A stretch of 64,000 nt of DNA from Paracoccaceae bacterium (GTDB lineage: Bacteria > Pseudomonadota > Alphaproteobacteria > Rhodobacterales > Rhodobacteraceae), in contig JAGRDY010000026.1 in assembly GCA_020446815.1 (NCBI GenBank), positions 496,001-560,000 on the forward strand, given 5' to 3'. Of this stretch, positions 53,368 through 61,975 are shown one piece after another. Position 1 is the stretch's first letter. Each line of letters opens with the position of its first letter. The position numbers were made by a program, and so were the translations under genes. The notes beneath the pieces were generated by a model. That model saw nothing but the letters and a program-made list of their open reading frames with translations, searched no databases and was not told the DNA's origin.

Positions 53368-54489
53368 ATGACAGCGCCGCATTCCACACCCCCGCGTTAC
53401 ACCCCGCTGATTGAAAGGCTTCCCGCGACGGTCCCTTTCGTCGGCCCGGAGACCCAGGAACGGGCCCGCGGCGGCCCCTTCGCGGCCCGGCTCGGGGCGA
53501 ACGAAAATGTCTTCGGGCCGTCGCCCCGGGCCATCGAGGCGATGCAGCGGGCCGCGCATGACGTATGGATGTACGGCGATCCGGAAAACTACGATCTGCG
53601 CCGGGCTCTTGCCGCCCATCACCGGATCGCGCCGCAAAACATTGTCATCGGCGAAGGCATCGACGGGCTGTTGGGCTGTCTCGCCCGAATGTTGATCGAC
53701 CCCGGCGCGCCGGTCGTGACCTCGCACGGGGCCTATCCGACCTTCAATTTCCATGTCGAGGGTCATGGCGGCACCCTTCACAAGGTTGCCTATGTGGACG
53801 ACCGCGAAGACCCCGCCGCGTTGCTTGCCAAGGCCCGGGAGACCGGCGCCAGGATGATCTATATCGCCAATCCCGACAATCCCATGGGCAGCTGGCACGA
53901 TGCCGCCAGCATCGCCGCGATGATTGCCGATGTGCCCGACGGCACGTTGCTGGTTCTCGATGAAGCCTATCTGGAACTGGCCCCGCAAGGCACCGCCCCG
54001 CCGCTGGATACGGCGGACCCCCGGGTCATCCGCCTGCGCACCTTTTCCAAGGCCTATGGCCTGGCGGGGGCGCGCATCGGCTATGCCATCGGCGAAGCGG
54101 GCCTTGTCAGGAGCTTCGACAAGATCCGCAACCACTTCGGGGTCAGCCGGATCAGCCAGGCCGGGGCGCTGGCCGCGCTTGGCGATCAGGCCCATCTGGC
54201 CGATGTATGCGCAAAAGCGAGCGGCGCGCGCGATGAACTGGCGCGCATCGCCCGGGCCAACGGTCTGGCCGCGCTGCCTTCGGCGGCCAATTTCGTTACC
54301 ATCGACTGCGGGCGCGATGGCCGGTTTGCCCGCGCCGTGCTCGATGCACTGATCGCCCGCGATATTTTTGTGCGGATGCCCTTCGTCACGCCGCAGGACC
54401 GCTGCATCCGCGTCAGCTGCGGCCGGCCCGCGGATATGGCCGCCTTCGCGACCGCCCTGCCAAAGGCGCTGGCCGCGGCGCGGAGCTGA
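53368..54489 (+). CDS. hisC: Histidinol-phosphate aminotransferase-like class I/II PLP enzyme
   Basis: A 373-residue fold-type I aminotransferase. The N-terminal ARLGANENVFGPSPRAIEAM is the HisC-type substrate/cofactor stretch. IGEGIDGLLG, YIANPDNPMGSW and VLDEAYLELAP hold cofactor contacts, RTFSKAYGLAGARIGYAIG holds the Schiff-base lysine, and the C-terminal RVSCGRPADM has the substrate-carboxylate arginine. No other his genes are nearby, and such orphan copies can act on aromatic amino acids or histidinol-P. ATG at 53368. Confidence 0.85.
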   Translation: MTAPHSTPPRYTPLIERLPATVPFVGPETQERARGGPFAARLGANENVFGPSPRAIEAMQRAAHDVWMYGDPENYDLRRALAAHHRIAPQNIVIGEGIDGLLGCLARMLIDPGAPVVTSHGAYPTFNFHVEGHGGTLHKVAYVDDREDPAALLAKARETGARMIYIANPDNPMGSWHDAASIAAMIADVPDGTLLVLDEAYLELAPQGTAPPLDTADPRVIRLRTFSKAYGLAGARIGYAIGEAGLVRSFDKIRNHFGVSRISQAGALAALGDQAHLADVCAKASGARDELARIARANGLAALPSAANFVTIDCGRDGRFARAVLDALIARDIFVRMPFVTPQDRCIRVSCGRPADMAAFATALPKALAAARS

Positions 54490-54544
54490 GCACGCCCCAA
54501 AAAGCGCTCTGCAATGCTGGCGCGAAAGCGGCCCGGGTTCGCGG

Positions 54545-55747
54545 CTATCCGGCCAGGGCCACCACCGCCGCCGCCGCCTCCAGCGCCCCCGGCCCATGCG
54601 CGATGCCCAGGGCGACCATCCCGGCCTGCATCGCCGCCAGCACGCCCAGCGTCATATGGGCATTGACATGGCCCATGTGCGCAACGCGCAGGAAATCCTG
54701 ATATGCCGGTTCCGACGACAGCGCCATGCCCAGCCCCACACCGAGCGTGATCCCGGCTTCCTGTTCGCACCATTGCCGCAGCCGGCCGGCATTGCCGCCG
54801 CCGAGCCGGGCGGCGGTCACGGCATGGGCCCGGTGCGCGCGCCCGGCGATATTGATCTCTATGTCCGACCCTCCGGACCATGCCTCGAACGCCGCCCAGA
54901 CAGCGCCGGCCAGAACCCGGTGCCGGGCCCAGACATTTTCGATGCCTTCCTCATCTAGGATCATCGCCAGCGATTCGCGCAGCCCGAAAAGATGATGAGT
55001 GGGCGCCGTTCCGCAGAAATGATTGGAAAAATTGGGGCCAAAGACCCGCGGCTCCCAATCCCAGTAGGGGGTGCGCCAGTCGGCCCGCCTCGATGCCTCG
55101 CGCGCCTTGTCGGAAAACCACACGATCCCCAGGCCGGGCGGCAGCATCAACCCTTTCTGGCTGGCAGCGACAAAGACATCGACCCCCCAGTCATCCATGC
55201 GAAATTCGTCACACCCGAGCGAGGCGATCCCGTCGACCATCAGCAGCGCCGGATGGCCCGCCGCGTCGATGGCCGCCCGGATCGCGGCGATGTCGTTGCG
55301 CACCGAACTGGCTGTATCGACATGGGTCACCAGCACCGCGCGAATCGTGTGGCCCTTGTCGCGGCCGAGCGCCGCGGCGACCTTCGCCGGGTCGGCCGGC
55401 GATCGCCGCCCGAAATCCAGCGTTTCGATCTCGACCGCCATGCGCCGCAGCGCGTTGGCCCAATTGATTCCGAACTGGCCGGTCATCACCGCCAGCGCCC
55501 TGTCGCCGCGTGAAAACACATTGGCGGCGGCAGCCTCCCACCCGGCATGGCCGTTGCCGACATAGATCGCCACATGGCTCGTCGAAAAGGCGACGCGCCG
55601 CAGATCATCCAGCGCCCTGGCGGTAAGCTCGATGATTTCGCCCTCATAGATATTGGGCGCGGCACGGTGCATCGCGTTCAATACGCGGTCGGGCACGACC
55701 GAAGGCCCGGGAATTGCCAGATAGGGTCTGCCCTGCGAAAGTGCCAA
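54545..55747 (-). CDS. Class V aminotransferase, serine--glyoxylate / alanine--glyoxylate type
   Basis: A 400-residue PLP enzyme. IPGPSVVPDRVLNAMHRAAP and GNGHAGWEAAAANVFSRGD are the family N-terminus, VTHVDTASSVRNDIAAI and LMVDGIASLGCDEF hold the cofactor aspartate, and FVAASQKGLMLPPGLG holds the lysine. The start is TTG at 55747, supported by AGGAG 7 nt upstream; no ATG fits better. Pyridoxamine--pyruvate aminotransferase is a close relative, so the amino donor is uncertain. It converges with the HisC-like gene and is divergent from the ABC exporter. Confidence 0.87.
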   Translation of the reverse strand: MALSQGRPYLAIPGPSVVPDRVLNAMHRAAPNIYEGEIIELTARALDDLRRVAFSTSHVAIYVGNGHAGWEAAAANVFSRGDRALAVMTGQFGINWANALRRMAVEIETLDFGRRSPADPAKVAAALGRDKGHTIRAVLVTHVDTASSVRNDIAAIRAAIDAAGHPALLMVDGIASLGCDEFRMDDWGVDVFVAASQKGLMLPPGLGIVWFSDKAREASRRADWRTPYWDWEPRVFGPNFSNHFCGTAPTHHLFGLRESLAMILDEEGIENVWARHRVLAGAVWAAFEAWSGGSDIEINIAGRAHRAHAVTAARLGGGNAGRLRQWCEQEAGITLGVGLGMALSSEPAYQDFLRVAHMGHVNAHMTLGVLAAMQAGMVALGIAHGPGALEAAAAVVALAG

Positions 55748-55901
55748 TGCTCGTCTCCTGCCAACGCCACAGCGGTATCCCGGCCCTCAAGGATCGTCAA
55801 TTGCCTCTCGCAAGGTGCCCGCGACCTTGCCTCGCCCCTGAGTTTCGGGCTAGATCGCAGCAACCTGCGGCGCTGCGCCGCTGCCCTGCCACAAGGCCCT
55901 G

Positions 55902-57671
55902 TTGCGCGCTGTGCCCCACACCCCGAACCAGTCCGATCCCTACAGTTCCCGGGTTTTGTTCGGGCGGCTCTGGCGCGGCTATCTGGCCGACCACAAAGGC
56001 ACGATGGCGCTGGCGCTGATCTTCATGATGATCGAAGGATCGACGCTGGCAATTCTGTCCTACATGCTCGAGCCGCTTTTCGACCGGGTCTTTGTCGGCG
56101 GTGAAACGCAGGCGATCTGGTGGGTCGGCGGGGCGATCTTCGGGCTGTTCCTGACCCGCGCCGTCACCCTGGTGATCAACCGGTCGCTGCTTACCCGGAT
56201 CTCGCTGAAAAGCTCGACCGCGATGCAGATCGACCTCTTGCGGCATATCCTGACGCTCGACGGTCGGTTTTTCCAGGACAACCCGCCCGGCGCGCTGATC
56301 GAGCGGGTCCAGGGCGATACCATCGCGGTCCAGAACATCTGGTCGGTGGTCATCACCGGCCTTGGCCGCGATGCCATCGCGCTGATCACGCTGTTCGGTG
56401 TGGCGATGTCGATCGATCTGCGCTGGACGCTCTTTGCCCTGATCGGCGCGCCGCTGCTGATCTTGCCCACCATGGCCGTGCAGCGCTATATCCGCCGCAA
56501 GACCGATCACCTGCGCACGCAGGCGGCGGCGCGCGCCACGCGGCTCGACGAGGTGTTCCACGGCATCGCCGCGGTCAAGCTCAACCGGATGGAAGATTAC
56601 CAGCTTTCGCGGTTCGGCCACATCGTGGCCTCCATCGTGCATGGCGAAGTGAAATCCGCGGCCAGCCGTGCGCTGATCCCCGCGCTGATCGATATCGTCA
56701 CCGGCCTGGGCTTTCTTGGCGTTCTGGTGATGGCCGGCCCGCAGATCACCGAAGGCGACCGTACCGTGGGCGAGTTCATGGCGTTCTTTACCGCGATGGC
56801 GCTGGCGTTTCAGCCGCTCAGGCGTCTGGGCGACATGGCGGGCATCTGGCAGGTCGCCGCCACCAGCCTGACGCGCATCTTCCGGCTGTTTGACACGGTT
56901 CCCGCCATCACGATCGCCGCGCAGCCCGTTGCCGCCGATCCGGGCAGGACCGGCATCGAGATGGAAGACGTTCATCTGTCTTACGGCGATCACGATGTTC
57001 TTCGGGGCCTTAGCTTTACCGCCGAACCGGGCCGGACAACCGCCATTGTCGGCCCCTCCGGCGCCGGGAAATCCACGATCTTCAACCTGTTGACACGGAT
57101 CGTCGACCCGGGCGCCGGCACGATCAGGATCGGCGGAGTTCCGGTCGCGCAGATGGAACTGCCGGCGCTTCGCGATCTTTTTTCGGTCGTCACGCAAGAT
57201 GCGACGCTCTTTGACGAAACGATTCGCGAAAACGTGCTGCTGGGGCGTTGCGACATCACCGATGAGACGTTGCAGGGTGCCCTTGCCGCCGCCCATGTCA
57301 GCGATTTCGCCGACCGGCTGCCCGCCGGGCTGGATACCCCGGCCGGCCCGCGCGGATCGTCGCTTTCAGGCGGTCAGCGACAGCGTGTGGCCATCGCCCG
57401 CGCCCTGATCCGCAATGCCCCGATCCTGCTTCTCGACGAAGCCACATCGGCGCTCGATGCGACCAGCGAGGCGCTCGTGCAGGAGGCGCTCGACAAACTC
57501 AGCGCCGGGCGCACCACATTGGTCATCGCCCACCGCCTGTCTACCGTCAGGCGCGCCGACAGGATCGTCGTCGTGGATCGCGGCCGGGCAGTTGAACAGG
57601 GAACCCACGAAACCCTGCTGGCACAAGACGGGCTTTACGCGGGCCTTTGCCGGTTGCAGTTTTCACAATAG
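55902..57671 (+). CDS. ABC exporter with fused permease and ATPase (MsbA/LmrA type)
   Basis: A 589-residue half-transporter. Six helices lie in residues 25-310, with the coupling segment ARATRLDEVFHGIAAVKLNR. The ATPase follows: Walker A VGPSGAGKSTIFNLL, Q-loop VTQDATLFDETIREN, signature SLSGGQRQRVAIARAL, Walker B ILLLDEATSALD and switch His VIAHRLSTV. It should flip lipids or expel hydrophobic compounds as a homodimer in the inner membrane. TTG at 55902 with AAGG 5 nt upstream looks like the start; GTG at 55911 is the alternative. The ygfZ-type gene follows by 46 nt. Confidence 0.9.
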   Translation: MRAVPHTPNQSDPYSSRVLFGRLWRGYLADHKGTMALALIFMMIEGSTLAILSYMLEPLFDRVFVGGETQAIWWVGGAIFGLFLTRAVTLVINRSLLTRISLKSSTAMQIDLLRHILTLDGRFFQDNPPGALIERVQGDTIAVQNIWSVVITGLGRDAIALITLFGVAMSIDLRWTLFALIGAPLLILPTMAVQRYIRRKTDHLRTQAAARATRLDEVFHGIAAVKLNRMEDYQLSRFGHIVASIVHGEVKSAASRALIPALIDIVTGLGFLGVLVMAGPQITEGDRTVGEFMAFFTAMALAFQPLRRLGDMAGIWQVAATSLTRIFRLFDTVPAITIAAQPVAADPGRTGIEMEDVHLSYGDHDVLRGLSFTAEPGRTTAIVGPSGAGKSTIFNLLTRIVDPGAGTIRIGGVPVAQMELPALRDLFSVVTQDATLFDETIRENVLLGRCDITDETLQGALAAAHVSDFADRLPAGLDTPAGPRGSSLSGGQRQRVAIARALIRNAPILLLDEATSALDATSEALVQEALDKLSAGRTTLVIAHRLSTVRRADRIVVVDRGRAVEQGTHETLLAQDGLYAGLCRLQFSQ

Positions 57672-57717
57672 CCATTCATCACTATATGAATAGTGCCAGC
57701 ACGATCGCGAGGGTTCA

Positions 57718-58467
57718 ATGATCGGCGAAACCGCCAGCGACAGACGGCTGTTCGAAGTGTCCGGCAAGGATCGTGAAAGCTTTCTTCAGGGGCTTGTCAC
57801 CAATGATGTCGGCAAGCTCGACAATGGTCTGGTTTATGCGGCATTGTTGACGCCACAGGGAAAATACCTGGCGGATTTCTTTCTGGTGCCGGGCGACGAC
57901 CGGATTATGATCGATATCCATGCCGCGGTTGCCGACAACGCCATGCGCAGATTGTCGATGTACCGGCTGCGCGCCGATGTGGTCATCGCACCCGCCGATT
58001 TGCACGTCACGCGCGGGCTGGGCCACCCGCCGGCCGGCGCCTTTGCCGACCCGCGCCACCCCGCCCTTGGCTGGCGGATGTATTCTGCCCGCGCCGGCAG
58101 CGCGCCAACCATCGACTGGGACGCGATCCGGGTTGCCCATTGCATCCCCGAGACCGGCATCGAACTCGTCGCCGAGTCAAGCTATATCCTTGAAAACGGA
58201 TTTGAAAAGCTCAATGGCGTCGATTTCCGAAAGGGCTGCTATGTGGGCCAGGAAGTGACGGCGCGGATGAAACACAAGACCGAATTGCGCAAGGGTCTGG
58301 CGACCGTCTCGATCGAAGGCGCCGCACCAGTCGGCACCGAAATTACCGCCGGGGGCAAACCTGCCGGCACGCTCTTTACCCAGTCCGCGGGCCGGGCCCT
58401 TGCCTGGCTGCGCTTTGACCGGATGGGCGGCCCGGCCGAGGCAGGCAGCGCACGCATCACCCTTTAG
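57718..58467 (+). CDS. ygfZ: YgfZ/GcvT-domain folate-binding protein
   Basis: A 249-residue tetrahydrofolate-binding protein that helps maintain some [4Fe-4S] enzymes. The N-terminal RESFLQGLVTNDVGKL fits the IbaG/YgfZ entry, and the conserved KGCYVGQEVTARMKHK with its functional cysteine is at residues 176-191 or so. The C-terminus is a short barrel (ALAWLRFDRM). It lies 46 nt after the ABC exporter and is probably in the same transcript. ATG at 57718. Confidence 0.9.
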   Translation: MIGETASDRRLFEVSGKDRESFLQGLVTNDVGKLDNGLVYAALLTPQGKYLADFFLVPGDDRIMIDIHAAVADNAMRRLSMYRLRADVVIAPADLHVTRGLGHPPAGAFADPRHPALGWRMYSARAGSAPTIDWDAIRVAHCIPETGIELVAESSYILENGFEKLNGVDFRKGCYVGQEVTARMKHKTELRKGLATVSIEGAAPVGTEITAGGKPAGTLFTQSAGRALAWLRFDRMGGPAEAGSARITL

Positions 58468-58497
58468 ACGGCAAGGCGGCGTTTTCCCGGCAGCGCC

Positions 58498-59562
58498 TTG
58501 ACAACAGGACCCGCTGCCAGCCTAGTGGATTTTTTGACAAGAAAGAGCGTTGATTTTCAAGTGCTGGGCCCCGGAGCGTTCAGAGTGTTTCTGGCAACCA
58601 TGGTTCTGATCAGCCATGTGTCAATCGGCCGTTTTGGCGTGGTCGCGGTGATGGTCTTTTTCATTTTGAGCGGCTACTGGGTCACCCGGATGTTCCGGCA
58701 AAAATACCTCAGGGCGCCTGCGCCGGTCTCGACATTCTATCTGTCACGGTTCTTGCGGTTATGGCCGGCATTCGTGGCCGCGGTGTTTGTCGCAATCGCG
58801 ATCAAGTTCACGATTGGCGATCCGACCGGCCTGAAGGATATCTATGTGCTGACAATGCTGGGGGCGGCATCGGGCAAGGACGATCCGTTGAGCATTTCAT
58901 GGTCGCTCGATATCGAAATGCAGTTCTATCTGCTGTTGCCGTGGATGCTTGTCCTCGCCCATCGCGCCGGAACCCCGGCCATGCGGTTCATGCTGGTTTG
59001 CGCCGCGACCCTCGCGGCCTGGGCTGTAAAAAAGATCTTTCACATCGAAACCGCCCTGCAATACCTTCCCGCCTTTGCGGCGGGCTGTGCGATCTTTCTT
59101 TACGACATCAAGGTCACACGCCCCGTGGCCATGGCTTCGGCGGCCATATTCCTGACGATTGGTGTGATCCTCGCGTTGAATGCGGTGACGGTGGGGGTCG
59201 TCTTCAACTATCCGCTGCGTACCCCCTATGTACGCCTGGCATCGCTTTGCTGGGCGCTGTCGCTGATACCGTTCGTTGCCTGGAATGTGCGTCAGCCCGG
59301 GGGCCGCCTCGACCGGGCGCTGGGGGATTTTTCCTACAGCCTCTATCTCGTGCATTTCCCGATCATCAAGACGGTGCGCATGTGGCTGGCGCCCGATAAC
59401 GGCTACCTTCTCACGCTGACCCAGATCGCCGCCAGCTTTGCGGGAGCCACACTTTTCTATTTCCTGGTCGACAGGTTTTTCGAACGCCTCCGGGGGCGGG
59501 CGCTTGTCTGGTATGCCGGCAGCCGGATCGCGTCGGATCAGCGCGCCGCATCGTCCAAATAG
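58498..59562 (+). CDS. Acyltransferase-3 family (OafA-like) membrane protein
   Basis: Up to 354 residues with about 10 hydrophobic helices. LATMVLISHVSIGRFGVVAV holds the catalytic-type histidine, VFFILSGYWVTRMF and SRFLRLWPAFVAAVF are the family R-x-x-R-L-x-P region, and ISWSLDIEMQFYLLLPW is the WSLxxExxFYLxxP signature. DFSYSLYLVHFPII is near the C-terminus. It should acetylate or succinylate a surface polysaccharide or lipid. The start is unclear: TTG 58498, GTG 58525 and GTG 58561 are in frame, none with a good Shine-Dalgarno, and TTGACA at 58498-58503 looks more like a -35 box. Base composition is lower in GC than its neighbours. Confidence 0.82.
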   Translation: MTTGPAASLVDFLTRKSVDFQVLGPGAFRVFLATMVLISHVSIGRFGVVAVMVFFILSGYWVTRMFRQKYLRAPAPVSTFYLSRFLRLWPAFVAAVFVAIAIKFTIGDPTGLKDIYVLTMLGAASGKDDPLSISWSLDIEMQFYLLLPWMLVLAHRAGTPAMRFMLVCAATLAAWAVKKIFHIETALQYLPAFAAGCAIFLYDIKVTRPVAMASAAIFLTIGVILALNAVTVGVVFNYPLRTPYVRLASLCWALSLIPFVAWNVRQPGGRLDRALGDFSYSLYLVHFPIIKTVRMWLAPDNGYLLTLTQIAASFAGATLFYFLVDRFFERLRGRALVWYAGSRIASDQRAASSK

Positions 59563-59580
59563 CGCCGCTTGCCGCCGGGG

Positions 59581-60144
59581 TCAGGCGCGCTCGCAATATT
59601 CCATCAGTTCGGTGTGGACGATGATGTCTTCGTCCTGGCCGATGAATGGCGGCACCATGATCCGCACCCCGTTGTCGAGAATGGCCGGCTTGTAGCTGTT
59701 GGCGGCGGTCTGGCCCTTGACCACCGGTTCGGTTTCGACGACCTTGCAGGTGACTTTCTGCGGCAGCTGCATCGACAACGCCTCCTCGCCATAATATTCG
59801 ACCGTCGCGGTCATCCCGTCCTGCAAGAACGGGCGCCGTTCGCCGAGAAGATCGGCGGGAAGCTCTATCTGTTCGTAGGTTTCGCTGTCCATGAACACCA
59901 GCATTCCGCCGCTTTCATACAGAAACTGCTGGTCTTTCTGATCGAGGCGCACCTGTTCGACCTTGTCTGCGCTGCGGAACCGTTCGTTGAGCTTGCGACC
60001 GTCGCGCAGGTTCTTCAATTCGACCTGGGCAAAGGCGCCGCCCTTGCCCGGCTTGACATGGCTCACCTTGACGGCCGCCCAAAGGCCATTGTCATGTTCC
60101 AGCACATTGCCGGGGCGAATTTCGTTACCGTTGATCTTTGGCAT
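59581..60144 (-). CDS. efp: Translation elongation factor P
   Basis: A 187-residue EF-P that rescues ribosomes stalled at polyproline. The N-terminal KOW-like domain has [20 protein letters not shown], and the tip loop KPGKGGAF places Lys34 as the modified residue. Two OB domains follow ([40 protein letters not shown]). ATG at 60144 is fixed by the conserved [12 protein letters not shown]; the long open frame upstream is not coding. Its Shine-Dalgarno AAGG is within a 6-bp hairpin (60152-60168). It converges with the acyltransferase gene. Confidence 0.96.
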   Translation of the reverse strand: MPKINGNEIRPGNVLEHDNGLWAAVKVSHVKPGKGGAFAQVELKNLRDGRKLNERFRSADKVEQVRLDQKDQQFLYESGGMLVFMDSETYEQIELPADLLGERRPFLQDGMTATVEYYGEEALSMQLPQKVTCKVVETEPVVKGQTAANSYKPAILDNGVRIMVPPFIGQDEDIIVHTELMEYCERA

Positions 60145-60151
60145 TTTATAA

Positions 60152-60168
60152 AACCTTGACGAAAGGTT
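60152..60168 (-). promoter_or_regulatory. Hairpin covering the efp Shine-Dalgarno
   Basis: On the minus strand AACCTT (60163-60168) and AAGGTT (60152-60157) are perfect 6-bp arms around loop TCGTC. The 3' arm contains AAGG, 7-9 nt before the efp ATG, so folding would hide the ribosome-binding site. Confidence 0.45.
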
Positions 60169-60186
60169 GACTGGAATCAGGCGGCA

Positions 60187-60215
60187 CCTATATATGCCGC
60201 TATATACGCTGGCAA
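60187..60215 (-). promoter_or_regulatory. Putative efp promoter
   Basis: On the minus strand TTGCCA (60210-60215) and TATAGG (60187-60192) are 17 nt apart. The AT-rich run TATATA around 60189-60195 offers alternative -10 boxes. It would start the efp leader about 35 nt upstream of the ATG. Confidence 0.45.
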
Positions 60216-60362
60216 GCCGACTAGATACGGTAGGTTCTCGGGTCAAGCCATGCGTGGGGCGCATGGCAGTCATTCGAAATGGGGCATACCGAATCGCGCC
60301 GGATCGGTCATAAACAACAGGACGCCCGGAAACGCAAGAGCAAGAAAAAAAAGGAACAGGAA

Positions 60363-60683
60363 ATGCGCGATTTCGTTGACGGCACCGCATTCAATTACGA
60401 GCAAGGCCAGAGGTCGCGCAAGCTTTTCGCGGCTGTGGTCCTCGCGGCTTTGGATGACGCGATTGCCGATGACAAGAAATATGGCAATGGACCCGAGCAG
60501 ATCGCCCGTTGGGCGCGTTCGCGCGATGGGCGCGAAGTATTGTCATGTTCGGGGATCGACCCGAATGAGCGGGTGGTCAAGGGGCTCATGGAGTTTGTCG
60601 CCAAGGGCGTTCGCACCTCCGTTGCCCTGTCACGCGAAGAAAGCGAACGGCGCCACGCGGCCGAAGAAGCGCAAGCCGCCTGA
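60363..60683 (+). CDS. DUF6280-type small protein of Rhodobacterales
   Basis: A 106-residue, mainly helical cytoplasmic protein: [20 protein letters not shown], then [40 protein letters not shown] and [13 protein letters not shown] recognise the pattern as the small conserved Rhodobacterales family labelled DUF6280, of unknown function. ATG at 60363 follows AAGGAACAGGAA; the basic stretch in front (about 60279-60362) is probably leader, not protein. It is divergent from efp. Confidence 0.75.
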   Translation: MRDFVDGTAFNYEQGQRSRKLFAAVVLAALDDAIADDKKYGNGPEQIARWARSRDGREVLSCSGIDPNERVVKGLMEFVAKGVRTSVALSREESERRHAAEEAQAA

Positions 60684-60891
60684 GCCATTTTAGTGGGCTG
60701 AAACCCGTTGTCATCAAGGTGGCTCGCCACTGAGAGATCAGTGCGCGAACGTGTCCGTCGCGTGCCGGCCCCTGGAGCACCTGCCCTGCAATTCAGACTG
60801 ACGGCAAACGGCTACAGGCGTCCTTGCGCGCTCCATTCGCGGGCGCATCTTGCCGTTTCAGCCCTGCCGCGGCAATGCCCCGGCCCGCTTT
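60684..60891. other. Convergent gap between the DUF6280-type and PopZ-like genes
   Basis: 208 bp without a gene. Small stem possibilities (GTGG-CTCG-CCAC near 60720) are weak and lack T-runs. Nothing else is seen. Confidence 0.3.
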
Positions 60892-61905
60892 TCAGGAATG
60901 GGCATCCGGCCCGTCCTCGATATCCAGCGCCCGGTTGATTTCGCGGCGAACGAGTTTGCGGACATTGCGGGTGATGCGTTCACCCAGCGTGCCCTGCAAT
61001 TCCTCGCGGATGACCTGCGCGACCATTTCGCGAAACGCGTCGGTATCGACCATTTCCCGCAACGTCCGCGCATAGGGGACCGCCCCGCCCTGCGCGGCCT
61101 GACCAAGGTTTTCATCCCGATCGCCCGCGGCATTTGATGGCCGGGCCTGTTCGCCGTCATCGCCAGAGGGCAGCGCGCCTTCCTCGTCAGCGGCAAAGGT
61201 CAATCGTCGGACAATGCCCTGCCTGCGCGTACCGGCAGGCTCCGGGCCGGATGCCGGCGCGTTTTCACGGCCCTGGCCATCATCGGGGGGGGCCGCGTCT
61301 TCGTGCCAGTCATCGGTCGCGCTGGCCGCGCCCTCCGCGTGTGCAAGAATATCGCCTTGCAGCGCAGGGTCTTGCGGGACTTCGACCGATGTTTCACCGG
61401 GCGGTTGCGCGGCTTCGTCTTCGGCATCGTCGACGGCGAAACTGAACTCCGGAACGGTTTCGCCGTCGTCGCCCATGCGGTGGTCATCGTCTTTCATTTC
61501 GCTGCCGTCGGGTTCGAAATCTTCGCCCGTTCCGGCCACGGCGGCCTCCAGTTCGGCGATGGTGTCTTCGAGCGAAGGCGCGCTGCTTTCCTTGCCGGCA
61601 TCCGCGCCGGCCGTGGCCTGGCCGGGCTCATCACGACCGGTCATAGCGGCCCGGCCCGGCGGCACCTCGGTTGCGACGTGATGAGCCACGTCGTCGGGCG
61701 CGTCATGCCGCGCGGTGGTGCCCAAAGGTTCGGCCACCCGCAGCGCATCCGTCAGCACGAGCTTTTCGCCCGCTGGCGCGGCCGCATCCCGCCCGGCCGC
61801 AGCGTCACCGCCCTTGCGGGGTTCGGTGCGCAGATCTTCCGAGACAAGCCGCCGGATCGACGACAGCACATCCTGCATCGCTGCACTGGGCTGGGAACTG
61901 GGCAT
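60892..61905 (-). CDS. popZ: PopZ-like polar-organising protein (DUF2497-type), acidic linker
   Basis: A 337-residue protein with three parts. The short N-terminal helix AMQDVLSSIRRLVSEDL resembles the client-binding helix of PopZ (ME-DIL-SIRRII-ED). A long, low-complexity Asp/Glu/Gly/Ala/Pro linker follows (for example DDDHRMGDDGETVPE). The C-terminal helices TLREMVDTDAFREMVAQVI and LGERITRNVRKLVRREINRA resemble the PopZ oligomerisation region. ATG at 61905 has AGGA 6-7 nt upstream; the open frame to 62007 lacks one. Its place right after pcm and tolC matches the pcm-tolC-popZ order of other alphaproteobacteria. Expected role: polar condensate anchoring the chromosome. Confidence 0.65.
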   Translation of the reverse strand: MPSSQPSAAMQDVLSSIRRLVSEDLRTEPRKGGDAAAGRDAAAPAGEKLVLTDALRVAEPLGTTARHDAPDDVAHHVATEVPPGRAAMTGRDEPGQATAGADAGKESSAPSLEDTIAELEAAVAGTGEDFEPDGSEMKDDDHRMGDDGETVPEFSFAVDDAEDEAAQPPGETSVEVPQDPALQGDILAHAEGAASATDDWHEDAAPPDDGQGRENAPASGPEPAGTRRQGIVRRLTFAADEEGALPSGDDGEQARPSNAAGDRDENLGQAAQGGAVPYARTLREMVDTDAFREMVAQVIREELQGTLGERITRNVRKLVRREINRALDIEDGPDAHS

Positions 61906-61975
61906 CTGCTTATCCTGATTCGCTATTACCATACTGCGCCGACCGCGAGAAAACTGGCCCCAGATCAGCCTAATG

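Noticed and set aside
53110-54597. N-terminal extension of the MFS exporter frame
   Set aside because: It is antisense to the HisC-like gene, has no hydrophobic pattern and lies before the well-placed Shine-Dalgarno at 53116-53121.
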